Assembly: GCF_003058225.1 (NCBI RefSeq)
Contig: NZ_QBUG01000003.1
Span: forward strand, 124,001-188,000
Origin: Promicromonospora sp. AC04
GTDB taxonomy: Bacteria; Actinomycetota; Actinomycetes; Actinomycetales; Cellulomonadaceae
Direction: 5' to 3'
DNA: 64,000 nt
Under the pieces are notes generated by a model. It had not been told where the DNA came from. It ran no database searches and saw only the letters and a program-made list of their open reading frames with translations. Numbering within the stretch: position 1 is the first letter of the stretch; each line of letters starts with the position of its first letter. Positions 1-10,307 of the stretch are shown piece after piece. The translations under genes were made by a program, and so were the position numbers.

Positions 1-2087
1 GTCTTCTGCAGGCCGAAGGTGGCGTCGTAGGACTGGATCCGGTTGCGGGCGATCGTGCCGTCCGACCACTTCAGGGTCTTGGGGTGGGCGTCGATCGGCA
101 GCGCCTGGCCGCCACCCGGGTGCTGCGACACGTTGTTGTCGCCGAACCGGCTGTTCACGTACCAGATCAGCAGGCCGTCCTGGTACGGGAAGTGCTCCAC
201 CCTGTTGCTGTTGGTGAAGCCCCAGCCGAAGTTGTACGGGCCCTCCTTGAGGGTCGCGTCGTACCCGCCGTACACGCGGTTCTCCGCCACGTAGTAGTGG
301 GTGTACGTGACCTCGTAGGTGCCGTCGGCGGCAACCGTCTGGAAGCCGTCGGCGGTCCAGTCGGCCGAGTCCTCGAAGTCCTCGGTCAGGGCGGTGCCCA
401 CGGCGACGTCGTCGACCAGGAAGCCCTTCTCGTTGGTGCCGCCGTCGCTCGAGTAGCGGAAGCGGACCGACGCCGTCTCACCGGCGTACGCCGCGAGGTC
501 GGCCGTCAGGTCGACCCAAGCGCCATCAGAACTGCCGGTGATGCCGGCACCCGGGTTGGTGCCGTTCGGGTCGTCGTTCGTGGAGAGGTTGGTGGGCACG
601 GCGGTCCAGGTCGCGCCGTCGTCCGTGGAGACCTCCACGAACGCGTAGTCGTAGTCTGCCTCGATGTCGTACCAGGTCTTGGCAGTCAGAGAACTGGCGG
701 CCGGCACGGTGAACGACGGCGACGTGATCGTGTTGTTCAAGTCGTTGCCGGTGTTGGAGTAGACGAACTGGCCGTCGAACGGCGTTACCTCCACATCGAC
801 GTTCGCGACGCCGTCCGGCAGCGTCACGATCGCCGCCTGCTCACGCGTGGTGGCGTGGTACGACGGGCCGAGCTTGATGCGCTCGGTGTCGCCCGGCTCC
901 ACGACCTGGTAGTCGAGCCAGCCCAGGAAGAGCTTCTCGGTCGCGCCCATGTGGTTCGGCGTGGTGCCGATAGTCCCGTCGCCGTGGCCCATCCACGAGC
1001 CGGAGCTCATGAGGTTCCAGAACCCGGTACCGTTCTCGCCACCAGCGGTGTCGTAGTAGTCCGGCAGGCCGAGGTCGTGGCCGAACTCGTGCGCGAACAC
1101 GCCGAGGCCGCCGTTCTCGGGCTCGGTGGTGTAGTCGCGGATCCAGATGTCGGAGTCACCGATCTTGATGCCGCCGAGCTTCTCGAAGTCGGCCGGGCCG
1201 TCCGAGCCGAGGCCGCCCTGGTTGACCGCCCAGCGGTGCGACCAGATCGCCGACTCGGGTGCGCCGGCCTCCTCGCCCTCGCCGGCGTGGATCGCCTGGA
1301 AGTGGTCGATGTAGCCGTCCGGCTCGGCGGTGATGCCGTCGCCGTCCATGTCGTAGCGGTCCCAGACGTCGAACGACTGGAGGTACGCGTCGATCTCCTC
1401 GGCGGTCTTGCCCGCGGCGACCTGCTGCTCGTACCAGGCGTCCGCGCTGTCCTGGACGAACCGCGTCATGTCCGTACCGGACTCCGTGGTTCCGTAGGAG
1501 GCCGTGCTGTACGGCACGGTGACCCAGTCGGACACGTCGCCCTGCAGGTCGAACCGGCCCGACGACATCTCGTCGTAGATGCCGGCGAACGACTCGCCGT
1601 CCTGGTCCTCCAGGCCGGTGAAGAACATCTCCTTGTAGTGCTCGCTCGAGAAGTCGGGCTCCCAGTACGTGGAGTTGTCGCTCCGCACCGGCTCCGGGAT
1701 CTGATTGTGCGTCGGGCCCGCGGCGGCGTCCGGGAAGCGCTCGTCGGCCTGGTCGCCGAACTCCACCAGGATGCTGAACAGCTGCGCCGTCTCCTCGACG
1801 CCGTACTCCACGTACTCGCGCGGAGAGATCTCCACGACCTTGGACGCGTGCTCGCCCGAACCGCGGGTCTCGACCTTCGCCTCACCCGTGGCGACCATGT
1901 CCACGGCGAGCTGCCGCTTCTCGGTCTGCTTCTCTGCGAGGGCGTCGGGGCGGTTGTCCTCCTTGGCAGGTGCCGCCTGCTGCGGCACCTCCTCGGCAGG
2001 GGGTGCTGCCGAGGCGGTGATCGGTACGACGGCGGCAGAGAGCAGCAGAGCAGCTCCCGCACCGACAGCACAGATGCGTGGGTTCAT
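1..2087 (-). CDS. Immune inhibitor A-type M6 metalloprotease, C-terminus cut by window edge
   Basis: Secreted zinc metalloprotease of the M6 (immune inhibitor A) family, expected to degrade extracellular proteins. The start is the ATG at 2087, preceded by GGAGGA. Residues 1-28 form a signal peptide (hydrophobic AGAALLLSAAVVPI then ASA), followed by a charged propeptide-like stretch. The zinc motif HEFGHDLGLPDYYD begins near residue 333 and fits HExxHxxGxxD. Asp/Gly-rich segments downstream resemble the beta-sandwich and MAM-like parts typical of the family. About 695 codons are present and the frame is still open at base 1, so the C-terminus lies outside. It faces the MFS gene divergently across an AT-richer 254-bp gap. 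The family call is firm; the substrate is unknown. Confidence 0.9.
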   Translation of the reverse strand, partial: MNPRICAVGAGAALLLSAAVVPITASAAPPAEEVPQQAAPAKEDNRPDALAEKQTEKRQLAVDMVATGEAKVETRGSGEHASKVVEISPREYVEYGVEETAQLFSILVEFGDQADERFPDAAAGPTHNQIPEPVRSDNSTYWEPDFSSEHYKEMFFTGLEDQDGESFAGIYDEMSSGRFDLQGDVSDWVTVPYSTASYGTTESGTDMTRFVQDSADAWYEQQVAAGKTAEEIDAYLQSFDVWDRYDMDGDGITAEPDGYIDHFQAIHAGEGEEAGAPESAIWSHRWAVNQGGLGSDGPADFEKLGGIKIGDSDIWIRDYTTEPENGGLGVFAHEFGHDLGLPDYYDTAGGENGTGFWNLMSSGSWMGHGDGTIGTTPNHMGATEKLFLGWLDYQVVEPGDTERIKLGPSYHATTREQAAIVTLPDGVANVDVEVTPFDGQFVYSNTGNDLNNTITSPSFTVPAASSLTAKTWYDIEADYDYAFVEVSTDDGATWTAVPTNLSTNDDPNGTNPGAGITGSSDGAWVDLTADLAAYAGETASVRFRYSSDGGTNEKGFLVDDVAVGTALTEDFEDSADWTADGFQTVAADGTYEVTYTHYYVAENRVYGGYDATLKEGPYNFGWGFTNSNRVEHFPYQDGLLIWYVNSRFGDNNVSQHPGGGQALPIDAHPKTLKWSDGTIARNRIQSYDATFGLQK

Positions 2088-2341
2088 TTTTCCTCCGTGA
2101 AGAGTGCGGCGTCCGGGACGAGGAGGTGATTCGGGTCGCCGGACCTGCGGGACACCTTTGTCCGAGTAGGAGGAAACCAGGGAATTATTACGACAATGTT
2201 GCCTACGACACATTTTGGTTCACGACGTATGCCGGAAATGCATGCATCGAATCGGTCCGACGCCGCGTACGTTTGTCGCTGTCCGCCGGGCCAGTTCGTC
2301 GTCCGGGTAAGCCCACGCCCGCCGACCAGCCGGAGAGCAGC

Positions 2342-3598
2342 ATGACCGCGAGCAGACCTGCCGCAGCGGAGAACTTCGCCGCGGCCCCCGTGAACCAGCG
2401 ACGCGCGACCCTCGCGCTCATCGCGCTCTCCGTGAGCGCCTTCACGTTTGTCACCGCGGAGAACCTGCCGGGCGGCCTGCTCACCCTCATCGCCCCGGAC
2501 CTGGGCCGCAGCACCTCCGAGATCGGGTTCCTGGTCACGGCCTACGCCGCCGTCGTCGTCCTCGCGTCGCTGCCGCTCTCGCGCCTCACGCGCCGGTTCC
2601 CGCGCCGCTACGTCCTGGGGGCGACCACCGCCGTCTGCGCGATCGGCTCGCTGTGGTCGGCCTTCGCCGTCGGGTACGCGGACCTCATGGCCGCGCGCAT
2701 GTTCACCGCGCTGGGGCAGGCCCTGTTCTGGTCGGCCGTCACGCCGGCGGCCGCGAGCCTGTTCGCGCCGGCGGTGCGGGGCAAGATGATCGCGCGCCTG
2801 ACCATCGGCAACTCGCTCGGGCCCGTGCTCGGCGTCCCGCTCGGCACCTGGGTGGGCCAGCAGACGAGCTGGCGCACCGCGTTCCTGCTGTTCTCCGCGG
2901 TCAGCCTGGCCGTGTGCCTCTTGATGGTGGCCGCGATGCCGGACGTCACCCCGGAGCAGGGTGGCACCGCCCGCGGCACGGACCCCAGCATGCGGCGGTT
3001 CGTGGTGCTGATGGTGGTGACGGTTCTGCTCGTGACCGGCGGATTCATGATGATCACGTTCGTCACGCAGTTCCTGCTGGAGACGGCGGGGTTTCCCGAC
3101 GAGTACCTCAGCGTGCTGCTGCTCGCGCAGGGTGTGGTGGGCGTCGTCGCGACGATAGTGATCGGGCAGGTGCTCGACAAGCAGCCGTGGCGCGCGGTGC
3201 TCGTCTCCCTGGGCCTGCTGACCGGGGCGCTCGTGCTGCTCTGGGGGCTGGGACACGTCCCGGCGGTCGCCCTGGTCGGGCTGGCCCTGTTCGGCGTCGG
3301 GTTCAGCGCGATCCCGCCGGCGCTGTCGTTCCTGACCATGCAGGTCGCCCCGGGCGCCACCGAGTCGGCGGCCGCGATATCGAGCTCCATCTTCAATATC
3401 GGGATCGCCGGCGGGGCGGCGCTCGGGGCGTGGGTGGTCGCCGCGGACGGCGTCGGCACGGTGCCCCTGTTCGGGGCGGTGTTCGTGCTGGCCGCGCTGG
3501 CAGTCCTCGCAACGGACCTGCTGGTCGCCGCGCGGCGAGCTACCGCGCGGCGAGGACCTGCACGAGCTACTCCGCGACGCCCTGCAGGCTGCCCGTGA
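2342..3598 (+). CDS. MFS transporter, DHA1-like drug/sugar efflux type
   Basis: A 418-residue integral membrane protein of the major facilitator superfamily, most like AraJ/NepI/YdhP-type proton-driven exporters. I chose the ATG at 2342 because GGAGAG precedes it; the open frame extends upstream, but that part is hydrophilic and not family-like. After about 30 cytoplasmic residues come twelve hydrophobic segments. The loop between helices 2 and 3 has the MFS motif A-like pattern SRLTRRFPRR, and motif C-like GNSLGPVLGVPLG follows in helix 5. The gene overlaps the end of the convergent lipoprotein gene by 32 bp. The substrate cannot be told from sequence. Confidence 0.88.
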   Translation: MTASRPAAAENFAAAPVNQRRATLALIALSVSAFTFVTAENLPGGLLTLIAPDLGRSTSEIGFLVTAYAAVVVLASLPLSRLTRRFPRRYVLGATTAVCAIGSLWSAFAVGYADLMAARMFTALGQALFWSAVTPAAASLFAPAVRGKMIARLTIGNSLGPVLGVPLGTWVGQQTSWRTAFLLFSAVSLAVCLLMVAAMPDVTPEQGGTARGTDPSMRRFVVLMVVTVLLVTGGFMMITFVTQFLLETAGFPDEYLSVLLLAQGVVGVVATIVIGQVLDKQPWRAVLVSLGLLTGALVLLWGLGHVPAVALVGLALFGVGFSAIPPALSFLTMQVAPGATESAAAISSSIFNIGIAGGAALGAWVVAADGVGTVPLFGAVFVLAALAVLATDLLVAARRATARRGPARATPRRPAGCP

Positions 3599-4127
3599 CC
3601 GGCTCCTCCGCGCTGATGATGCACTGCAGCGTGCGGTCGTTGAGCTGGTCCCAGGTCTCCTGCGTCGGGTAGAAGCCGGTGTAGCCGTACACCGACTCGT
3701 CGTAGGAGAGGCCCACGAACTTCTCGAACTCGGCGTAGCACCACTCGTCGAACTTCGTCGACATGGCCTCATCACCCGGGTACGCCGGGTCGTCCATGAT
3801 CAGCTCGGCGTAGACCTCGCCTGTGTGCTCCTCGGCGCAGGGCACCACGGGCACCGACTCGACCTCGAAGTCCTCGCCCTCAGCGGACTCGCCGTAGCCG
3901 TCGAGTGCCACCAGGTCGATGCAGTCGCCCTTCAGGATCTCGAAGGCGTCGGCCTCGGCGGAGGCGGTGATCTCGCCACCCGGCTCGTCACGCGGGGCCT
4001 CGCCGCTGGACATGATCTCGTCGAGGATCGCACCGCAGCCGGTGAGCATGGTCAGCGAGACGGTCACGGCGGCCGCGGCGGCCAGCAGCCGGGCCGGACG
4101 ACCGGCGGAGCGGAGAGTGCTGTTCAT
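3567..4127 (-). CDS. Septum-formation-domain-like lipoprotein
   Basis: A 186-residue exported lipoprotein. The ATG at 4127 follows AGGAAG at good spacing; a TTG one codon upstream is also possible. The signal peptide ends in the lipobox LTGC near residue 30, so the mature protein should be lipid-anchored outside the membrane. The mature part has paired cysteines (GDCIDL, VPCAEEHTGEVYAE, DEWCYAEF, LQCIISAEE) in the layout of the actinobacterial Septum_form domain (PF13845-like), where they probably form disulfides. Its tail overlaps the end of the convergent MFS gene. The role in septation is inherited from the family name and is not shown here. Confidence 0.75.
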   Translation of the reverse strand: MNSTLRSAGRPARLLAAAAAVTVSLTMLTGCGAILDEIMSSGEAPRDEPGGEITASAEADAFEILKGDCIDLVALDGYGESAEGEDFEVESVPVVPCAEEHTGEVYAELIMDDPAYPGDEAMSTKFDEWCYAEFEKFVGLSYDESVYGYTGFYPTQETWDQLNDRTLQCIISAEEPVTGSLQGVAE

Positions 4128-4413
4128 CAAATCTTCCTTTGGTTCGGCACGACGGCGAATGCCGTCGTCGCGGCCACCTCGACCGCCCGGGAAAACTACC
4201 GTCTCGAACGTCCGTGCTGGTCACCGTCGTGCAACGATCCGATCACGACCCCGCACCGGGCCTGGACAGGCCTCGGTGCAAGGCTGTTCATACGCTGTTC
4301 ACCCACGCGAACCAGCGTCGCCCTACCGTGGCTGACGCGGACAGGCCGCGCACGACACCAACCCGCGGCACCCGCGCAGACCCAAGGCACGACCCCCCGA
4401 AGAAGGAGCAGTC

Positions 4414-5757
4414 ATGCGAGCCAGTACCCCCTCGCGCCTGACAGGCGCTGCCGCGGCAGCGGCCCTGCTGGCCGGGGCCTTCCTCGCCTCGGCCGGCACG
4501 GCGGCGGCCGGCACGGCGCCCGCGGGCGCGACGTCCGCAGGCACCGTGCCCGCGGGCACGGCACAGGCAGACACGCCGTCGGCAGGCACGGACCGGTCCG
4601 ACGGCGGACACCGGACCCTCCGCGCCGCGACCTACAACCTGTCGCTCAACCGCGCGGTGGAGGGCGAGCTGGTCTCCGACCTGTCCACGGGCGACGACGC
4701 CCAGGCCGCGACCGTCGCCGAGGTGATCCAGCACGCCAACCCGGACATCGTGCTGCTCAACGAGTTCGACTACTCCGGCGACGCCGACCCGTACGCCGCC
4801 GCGGACCTGTTCCGCGAGAACTACCTCGAGGTGCCGCAGGGCACGGGGCAGCCGGTCGAGTACCCGTACGCCTTCGTGGCGCCGTCGAACACGGGGATCC
4901 CGAGCGGGTTCGACCTGAACAACAACGGGACCGCCGGGGGTGGCGACGACGCCCTGGGCTTCGGCCTGTTCCCGGGGCAGTACGGCATGGTCGTGCTGTC
5001 GAAGTACCCGATCCAGCGCGACAAGGTCCGCACGTTCCAGGACTTCAAGTGGCAGGACATGCCGGGCGCGCTCCTGCCGGACGACCCGGCCACCGACGCC
5101 CCCGCCGACTGGTACTCGGCCGAGGAGCTCGCGGTCCTGCCGCTGTCGAGCAAGTCCCACTGGGACGTGCCGGTGCGCGTCGGCCGCGAGACGATCCACG
5201 TGCTGGCTGCGCACCCGACCCCGCCGTCGTTCGACGGCGCCGAGGACCGCAACGGGCTGCGCAACCACGACGAGATCCGGTTCTGGGCGGACTACGTGCG
5301 CGGCGGCTGGCACTCCTGGTACCAGTACGACGACGAGGGCCGCCGTGGCGGCCTGCGCCCCGGCTCCTCGTTCGTGATCGTGGGCGACTACAACGCCGAC
5401 CCGGTCGACGGCGACTCGGCCACGGGCAGCGACAGGGTCGTGGCGATCGACCAGCTCCTGGACAACCCCCGGATCGCCGACCCCCGCCCGACGTCGGCGG
5501 GCGCACCCGAGGCGGCGGCACTCCAGGCCGGCGCGAACCTGACCCACGAGGGCGACCCCGCCTTCGACACCGCGGACTTCGCCGACACGACGCCGGGCAA
5601 CCTCCGCGTCGACTACGTGCTCCCGTCGCGCGACCTGCGCGTTCGCGACGCCGGCGTCTTCTGGCCGGCCGCGGCCGACCCGCTGTCCCGGCTCACGGGC
5701 GTGTACCCGTTCCCGAGCAGCGACCACCGCCTGACCTGGACCGACCTGAAGTTCTGA
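4414..5757 (+). CDS. Secreted endonuclease/exonuclease/phosphatase-fold protein
   Basis: A 447-residue exported protein of the EEP (DNase I-like) superfamily. The ATG at 4414 has GAAGGAG 7 bases upstream. A long Ala-rich signal peptide (to about residue 35) is followed by a Thr/Ala/Gly-rich linker. The catalytic domain starts at RAATYNLSLN. It shows the family signatures LLNEFDY (metal-binding Glu), AAHPTPPSF (His), IVGDYNADP (Asp/Asn) and a terminal SSDHRL with the catalytic Asp-His pair. Such actinobacterial proteins are annotated as secreted nucleases or phosphodiesterases; nucleic acid, phospholipid or inositol phosphate substrates are all possible. It ends at a strong hairpin shared with livF. 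Confidence 0.85.
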   Translation: MRASTPSRLTGAAAAAALLAGAFLASAGTAAAGTAPAGATSAGTVPAGTAQADTPSAGTDRSDGGHRTLRAATYNLSLNRAVEGELVSDLSTGDDAQAATVAEVIQHANPDIVLLNEFDYSGDADPYAAADLFRENYLEVPQGTGQPVEYPYAFVAPSNTGIPSGFDLNNNGTAGGGDDALGFGLFPGQYGMVVLSKYPIQRDKVRTFQDFKWQDMPGALLPDDPATDAPADWYSAEELAVLPLSSKSHWDVPVRVGRETIHVLAAHPTPPSFDGAEDRNGLRNHDEIRFWADYVRGGWHSWYQYDDEGRRGGLRPGSSFVIVGDYNADPVDGDSATGSDRVVAIDQLLDNPRIADPRPTSAGAPEAAALQAGANLTHEGDPAFDTADFADTTPGNLRVDYVLPSRDLRVRDAGVFWPAAADPLSRLTGVYPFPSSDHRLTWTDLKF

Positions 5758-5770
5758 CCACCGGGCACGA

Positions 5771-5822
5771 GGAACGGGACGGGGGATGGTGCGGCCGGCC
5801 GCACCATCCCCCGTCCCGTTCC
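5771..5822. terminator. Bidirectional hairpin terminator between convergent genes
   Basis: A perfect 26-bp inverted repeat with no loop bases between its arms (centre ggcc/ggcc) lies between the end of the EEP gene and the end of livF. Because the arms are fully symmetric it can serve both strands. Confidence 0.85.
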
Positions 5823-5839
5823 GGGGACGAGCAAGACGA

Positions 5840-6600
<761 letters not shown>

Positions 6601-6604
<4 letters not shown>

Positions 6605-7608
6605 CGCTTCTCCTCCTCGGCCTCGAGCCGGGCCAGCACCGCGGGGTCGAGCAGGGAGTCGTCCCCGAGGTCGGTGTCGTGGTGGGCACCCAGGTAGGCG
6701 TCGATCACCGCCTGGTCCTGCATCACGGACTTGGGCGGGCCCTCGGCCACGATCTTGCCCTCGGCCATCACCACCACCCAGTCGGAGATGTGCCGCACCG
6801 CGTGCATGTCGTGCTCCACGAACAGGACGGTCATGCCGTCGTCGCGCAGCGCCTGGATGTGGTGCAGCAGGGACTGCACCAGGGCGGGGTTCACGCCGGC
6901 CATGGGCTCGTCGAGCATGATCATGGTCGGGTCCGTCATCAGGGCCCGCGCCATCTCCAGGAGCTTGCGCTGGCCGCCGGACAGGGAGCCGGCGAAGTCG
7001 TCCTTCTTGGTGTCGAGCTTGAACCGCCCGAGGAGTTCCAGGGCCTTCTCGGTGTTCCGCTTCTCCGTGCCCGCCCAGAGCGGCCGCACCAGGGAGCCGA
7101 ACAGGTTCTCGCCCGGGTTGTCCATCGCGGCGAGCAGCATGTTCTGCATGACCGTGAGGCGCGAGAGCGCCTTGGTGAGCTGGAACGTGCGGACCATGCC
7201 GTTGCGCGCGACCTTGGCGGCGCCCATGCCGTGCAGGGACTTGCCCTCGAACGACCACGAACCCTGGTTGGGCTTGTCGAACCCGGTGAGCAGGTTGAAG
7301 AACGTCGTCTTCCCCGCACCGTTCGGCCCGATGAGGGCCGTGATGACGCCGCGCTGGACCTCCAGGTGCCCGACGTCGACGGCGGTCATGCCGCCGAAGT
7401 GGCGCTGCACGCCGTCGACCAGCATGATCGGGTCCGGCTTGCTGACGCCGACCGTCGGCTCGACCTTGGCCAGGACGTGCTCGGCCGCCTTGGCGGCAGC
7501 GGAGTCGCTGCGCTCGACGGCGTCGAGCGCCTCCACGGTGCTCGCGGGCTCGGTCACCTCGGTCACCTCGTTCTCCGTCGTCTCGACGGGCTTCGTCTCA
7601 TCGGACAT
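6601..7608 (-). CDS. livG: Branched-chain amino acid ABC transporter ATPase LivG
   Basis: A 335-residue ATPase subunit, longer than the usual 255-290 because of a roughly 58-residue acidic, Ala/Glu/Thr-rich N-terminal extension before the domain begins at PIMLVDGVQRHFGG. Walker A GPNGAGKTT is at 93-101; LSGGQRK and Walker B IMLDEPMAGVNP follow. Two ABC ATPases side by side with two permeases is the classical LIV-I layout. Its first 11 bases overlap the end of livM. The extension has no recognisable domain; a later start is possible but I see no better ribosome binding site. Confidence 0.93.
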
Positions 7609-8587
7609 CGAAGGCGAGCTCCTTCTTGTTCCCCAGTATTCCCTGTGGGCGGAAGATGACGAGGAGCATCAGCGCGACGCCCACGAGCAGACCACCGATC
7701 TGCTCCACCATCGTGCTGGACACGACGCCGTCCAGCCCCTCCCGCATACCCGCGCGGACCAGCATGTAGACCGCGTAGAAGAGCATGGACCCCAGCACCG
7801 GACCGAACAGGGTGGCGGCACCACCGAGCAGCAGCACGGTCCACACGAAGAACGTGAGCGAGCGGCCCATCGAGTCGGGGGCGATCGATCGGGGCAGCAC
7901 GTAGAGCATGCCCGCGAGCGAACCGCACATGCCGCCGAGCACCAGCGCCTGCATCTTGTAGGAGAAGACGTTCTTGCCGAGGGCGCGGACGGCGTCCTCG
8001 TCCTCCCGGATGCCCTTGAGCACGCGGCCCCACGGGCTGCGCGTGAGGAGCCAGACGAACAGCACCGCGATGAGCACCACGCCCCACGCGAACAGGCGGG
8101 TCCACCACGAGTCGGAGCCCGTGAACACGTACTCGAGCGGTCCGAACGAACCGCGCTCCGGCGCCGCCGGCAGGAACGACAGCTCCTGGAACGTCGCCTT
8201 GAAGGAGCCACCCGTGAGTCCCGCCGCGCCGCCGGTCCATTCCTGGAACACCGTGGCGCGGCCGAGCATTCGGATGATCTCCGCGGCCGAGATGGTCACG
8301 ATCGCGAGGTAGTCACCCCGCAGCTGCAGCGTGGGCAGGCCGAGGATGAACGCGAAGAGCGCACCGGTGGCCATCGAGATGACCAGGGCCAGCCAGAACG
8401 GTGCGCCGGACATCGTGGCGATGCCGAAGCCGTAGGCGCCCAGCAGCATGAAGCCTGCCTGCCCCATGTTGAGGAGGCCGGTGAACCCGAAGTGCAGGTT
8501 GAGGCCGATCGCGGCCAGCGCGATGGCGGCCGTCGTCGGAGCGATGAGCTCGGCGAGCGCCTGGGTGAGGATGCGGCTCAGTTCCAT
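7598..8587 (-). CDS. livM: Branched-chain amino acid ABC transporter permease LivM
   Basis: A 329-residue inner-membrane permease with about nine hydrophobic helices. It carries the LivM/LivH family features GLNLHFGFTGLLNMGQAGFMLLGAYG near the N-terminus (a run with conserved Gly-Leu-Asn and Gly-Gln-Ala) and the cytoplasmic ATPase-contact loop TRSPWGRVLKGIREDEDAVRALGKN. AAAGGAGA precedes the ATG at 8587. It lies 13 bp after livH and overlaps livG. It probably forms the channel with LivH for leucine, isoleucine, valine or related solutes. Confidence 0.93.
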   Translation of the reverse strand: MELSRILTQALAELIAPTTAAIALAAIGLNLHFGFTGLLNMGQAGFMLLGAYGFGIATMSGAPFWLALVISMATGALFAFILGLPTLQLRGDYLAIVTISAAEIIRMLGRATVFQEWTGGAAGLTGGSFKATFQELSFLPAAPERGSFGPLEYVFTGSDSWWTRLFAWGVVLIAVLFVWLLTRSPWGRVLKGIREDEDAVRALGKNVFSYKMQALVLGGMCGSLAGMLYVLPRSIAPDSMGRSLTFFVWTVLLLGGAATLFGPVLGSMLFYAVYMLVRAGMREGLDGVVSSTMVEQIGGLLVGVALMLLVIFRPQGILGNKKELAFDVR

Positions 8588-8600
8588 GATGGTTCTCCTT

Positions 8601-10052
8601 TCAGCCGATCCGCTCGGCGCGGCCGAGCAGGCCCTGGGGCCGCAGCAGCAGCACGAGGATGAGGATCACGAGGGCCGATGCGTACCGGAGGTCGCTCGGC
8701 ATCCCGGGGATGAGGGTGGACATCTCGACGACGAGGCCGATCACGAGGGAGCCGAGCAGGGCGCCGAACGCGGTGCCCAGGCCACCGAGGGTGACGGCCG
8801 CGAACATCAGCAGCAGCAGGAGCATGCCGAGCGACCAGTTGAACGAGCCGAACGAGATCGCCAGCAGCATGCCCGCCAGGCCCGCGAACCCCGCGGACAT
8901 GATCCAGACGATGCGGATGATGCGGTCGGGGTTGATTCCCGTGGCCGACGCGAGCGCCGGGTTGTCCGACACGGCGCGCGTGGCGCGCCCGATCCGGGTG
9001 CGGGTGAGGAACCACGCGATGAAGAGGATCACCACGACGGCCACCACCATCGAGAGCCACGACACCGTGCTCAGCGTGATGCCTGCGATCTCCAAGGGCT
9101 TCGGATTCTCCGGCAGGACGCGGAGCGACCGGCCGCCGATGACCATCTGGATGGCGTACTGCAGCGCGAGCGCCAGACCGATGGTCACGATCATCATCTG
9201 CGTGACGGGGGTGCCGCGCCTGCGCAGCGGAGCCCAGATGCCGACGTCCTGCAGCCAGCCGGTCGCCGCGCAGACGATGATCACCAGGATCACCGTGAGC
9301 CAGACCGGCAGGTTCAGCCAGTTGATGCCGATGAAGCCGAACATCGCCCCGAGCGTCACCTGCTCACCGTGCGAGAAGCTCGACAGCCCGGTCGTGCCGT
9401 AGATGAGGCTGATGCCCACCGAGGCGAGCGCGAGCAGCAGGCCGAAGCGGATGCCGGAGCCGAACTGCTGCCAGATCTGAGCGAAGGACGGTCCCCCTCG
9501 GGTGGTGGTGTCAGCACCGCCGAGACCCTCGCCGACGGGCGCGGTCCCGTCCGACGCGGCGTCGGTCGGCTCACTGCCCTCGGTCTCGCCGTCGGCGGGC
9601 GCCGAGGTGGCGCCGTCGGTGGGTTCGGCGTCCTCGGGGGGCGTGGTACCCAGGTTGAACGCGGCGCGGGCGGCGATGCCCCTCTGCGCGGTCACCTGGC
9701 GCTCGGTGGCATCGGGGAAGAGCCCGTCGGGGACGGTCGCCTCGTCGAGGGTCAGCGTGTAGGCGCCGACCTGCGGCACTTCCACGGACGCCGGGCCCTG
9801 ATCGGTGGTGGTCACATCTACTTCGAACCCCGCGCCAGCTATGGTCACGCCGACGTCCGGGACGGGGTTGTTGTCCTCGTCCAGGACTATCGCCACGACA
9901 CAGGCGGTCGAGGCGTCGGGGGTGCACTCGGCGTCGGGCGCAGAGGCAGCCATGGCTGGCGCCGCGGCGATCACGGCTGGGAAGGCCACAGCCGCGAGCG
10001 TGGCCAGCAGCCTCCGCGCGGCCGTCGCGAGGTTCGGTCGGTCGGCTGTCAT
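8601..10052 (-). CDS. livH: LivH-type permease with an N-terminal exported Ig-like domain
   Basis: A 483-residue protein, about 190 residues longer than normal LivH. The ATG at 10052 has GGAGGA 8 bases upstream. Residues 1-36 look like a signal peptide (LLATLAAVAFPAVIAAAPAMAAS). Residues about 40-130 form a beta-rich segment with DNNPVPDVGVTIAG and VPQVGAYTLTLDEA, in the style of carboxypeptidase-regulatory/Ig-like domains. A Thr/Asp/Gly-rich linker follows to about 180. The permease proper starts at IRFGLLLALASVGISLIYGTTGL and has the LivH ATPase-contact loop TRTRIGRATRAVSDNPALASATGIN. First gene of livHMGF; divergent from oligopeptidase B. The permease call is firm; the role of the extra domain is unknown. 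Confidence 0.9.
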   Translation of the reverse strand: MTADRPNLATAARRLLATLAAVAFPAVIAAAPAMAASAPDAECTPDASTACVVAIVLDEDNNPVPDVGVTIAGAGFEVDVTTTDQGPASVEVPQVGAYTLTLDEATVPDGLFPDATERQVTAQRGIAARAAFNLGTTPPEDAEPTDGATSAPADGETEGSEPTDAASDGTAPVGEGLGGADTTTRGGPSFAQIWQQFGSGIRFGLLLALASVGISLIYGTTGLSSFSHGEQVTLGAMFGFIGINWLNLPVWLTVILVIIVCAATGWLQDVGIWAPLRRRGTPVTQMMIVTIGLALALQYAIQMVIGGRSLRVLPENPKPLEIAGITLSTVSWLSMVVAVVVILFIAWFLTRTRIGRATRAVSDNPALASATGINPDRIIRIVWIMSAGFAGLAGMLLAISFGSFNWSLGMLLLLLMFAAVTLGGLGTAFGALLGSLVIGLVVEMSTLIPGMPSDLRYASALVILILVLLLRPQGLLGRAERIG

Positions 10053-10307
10053 CTGCCGGGTCCTCCGTCGGTTCTGGTGTGTAGTGCTCCGAGGTCTCGG
10101 TGCCGCGCGACGCCAGGATGATTCAGTCCTGCTTAACCAGGCCTGCATCAAACTGATGGCATCGGCGTGCCGAGAGTGTAGCCGGGCCATGTGTCAGTGA
10201 TTACACGCACTGGTCACACTCGAGTCACGGAACACAGGTTCGGTGCGGGTTCGCGGCGTATGTCGCCAAAGCCCCCTCCAACCGGACGGCAGGATTAGGC
10301 TGGCGCG

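Noticed and set aside
84-2129. Long open frame of 681 codons on the plus strand opposite the M6 protease
   Set aside because: The minus strand holds a complete signal peptide, ribosome binding site and HExxH motif. The plus-strand translation is Val/Arg/Leu-rich without any domain, typical of the antisense of high-GC coding DNA.
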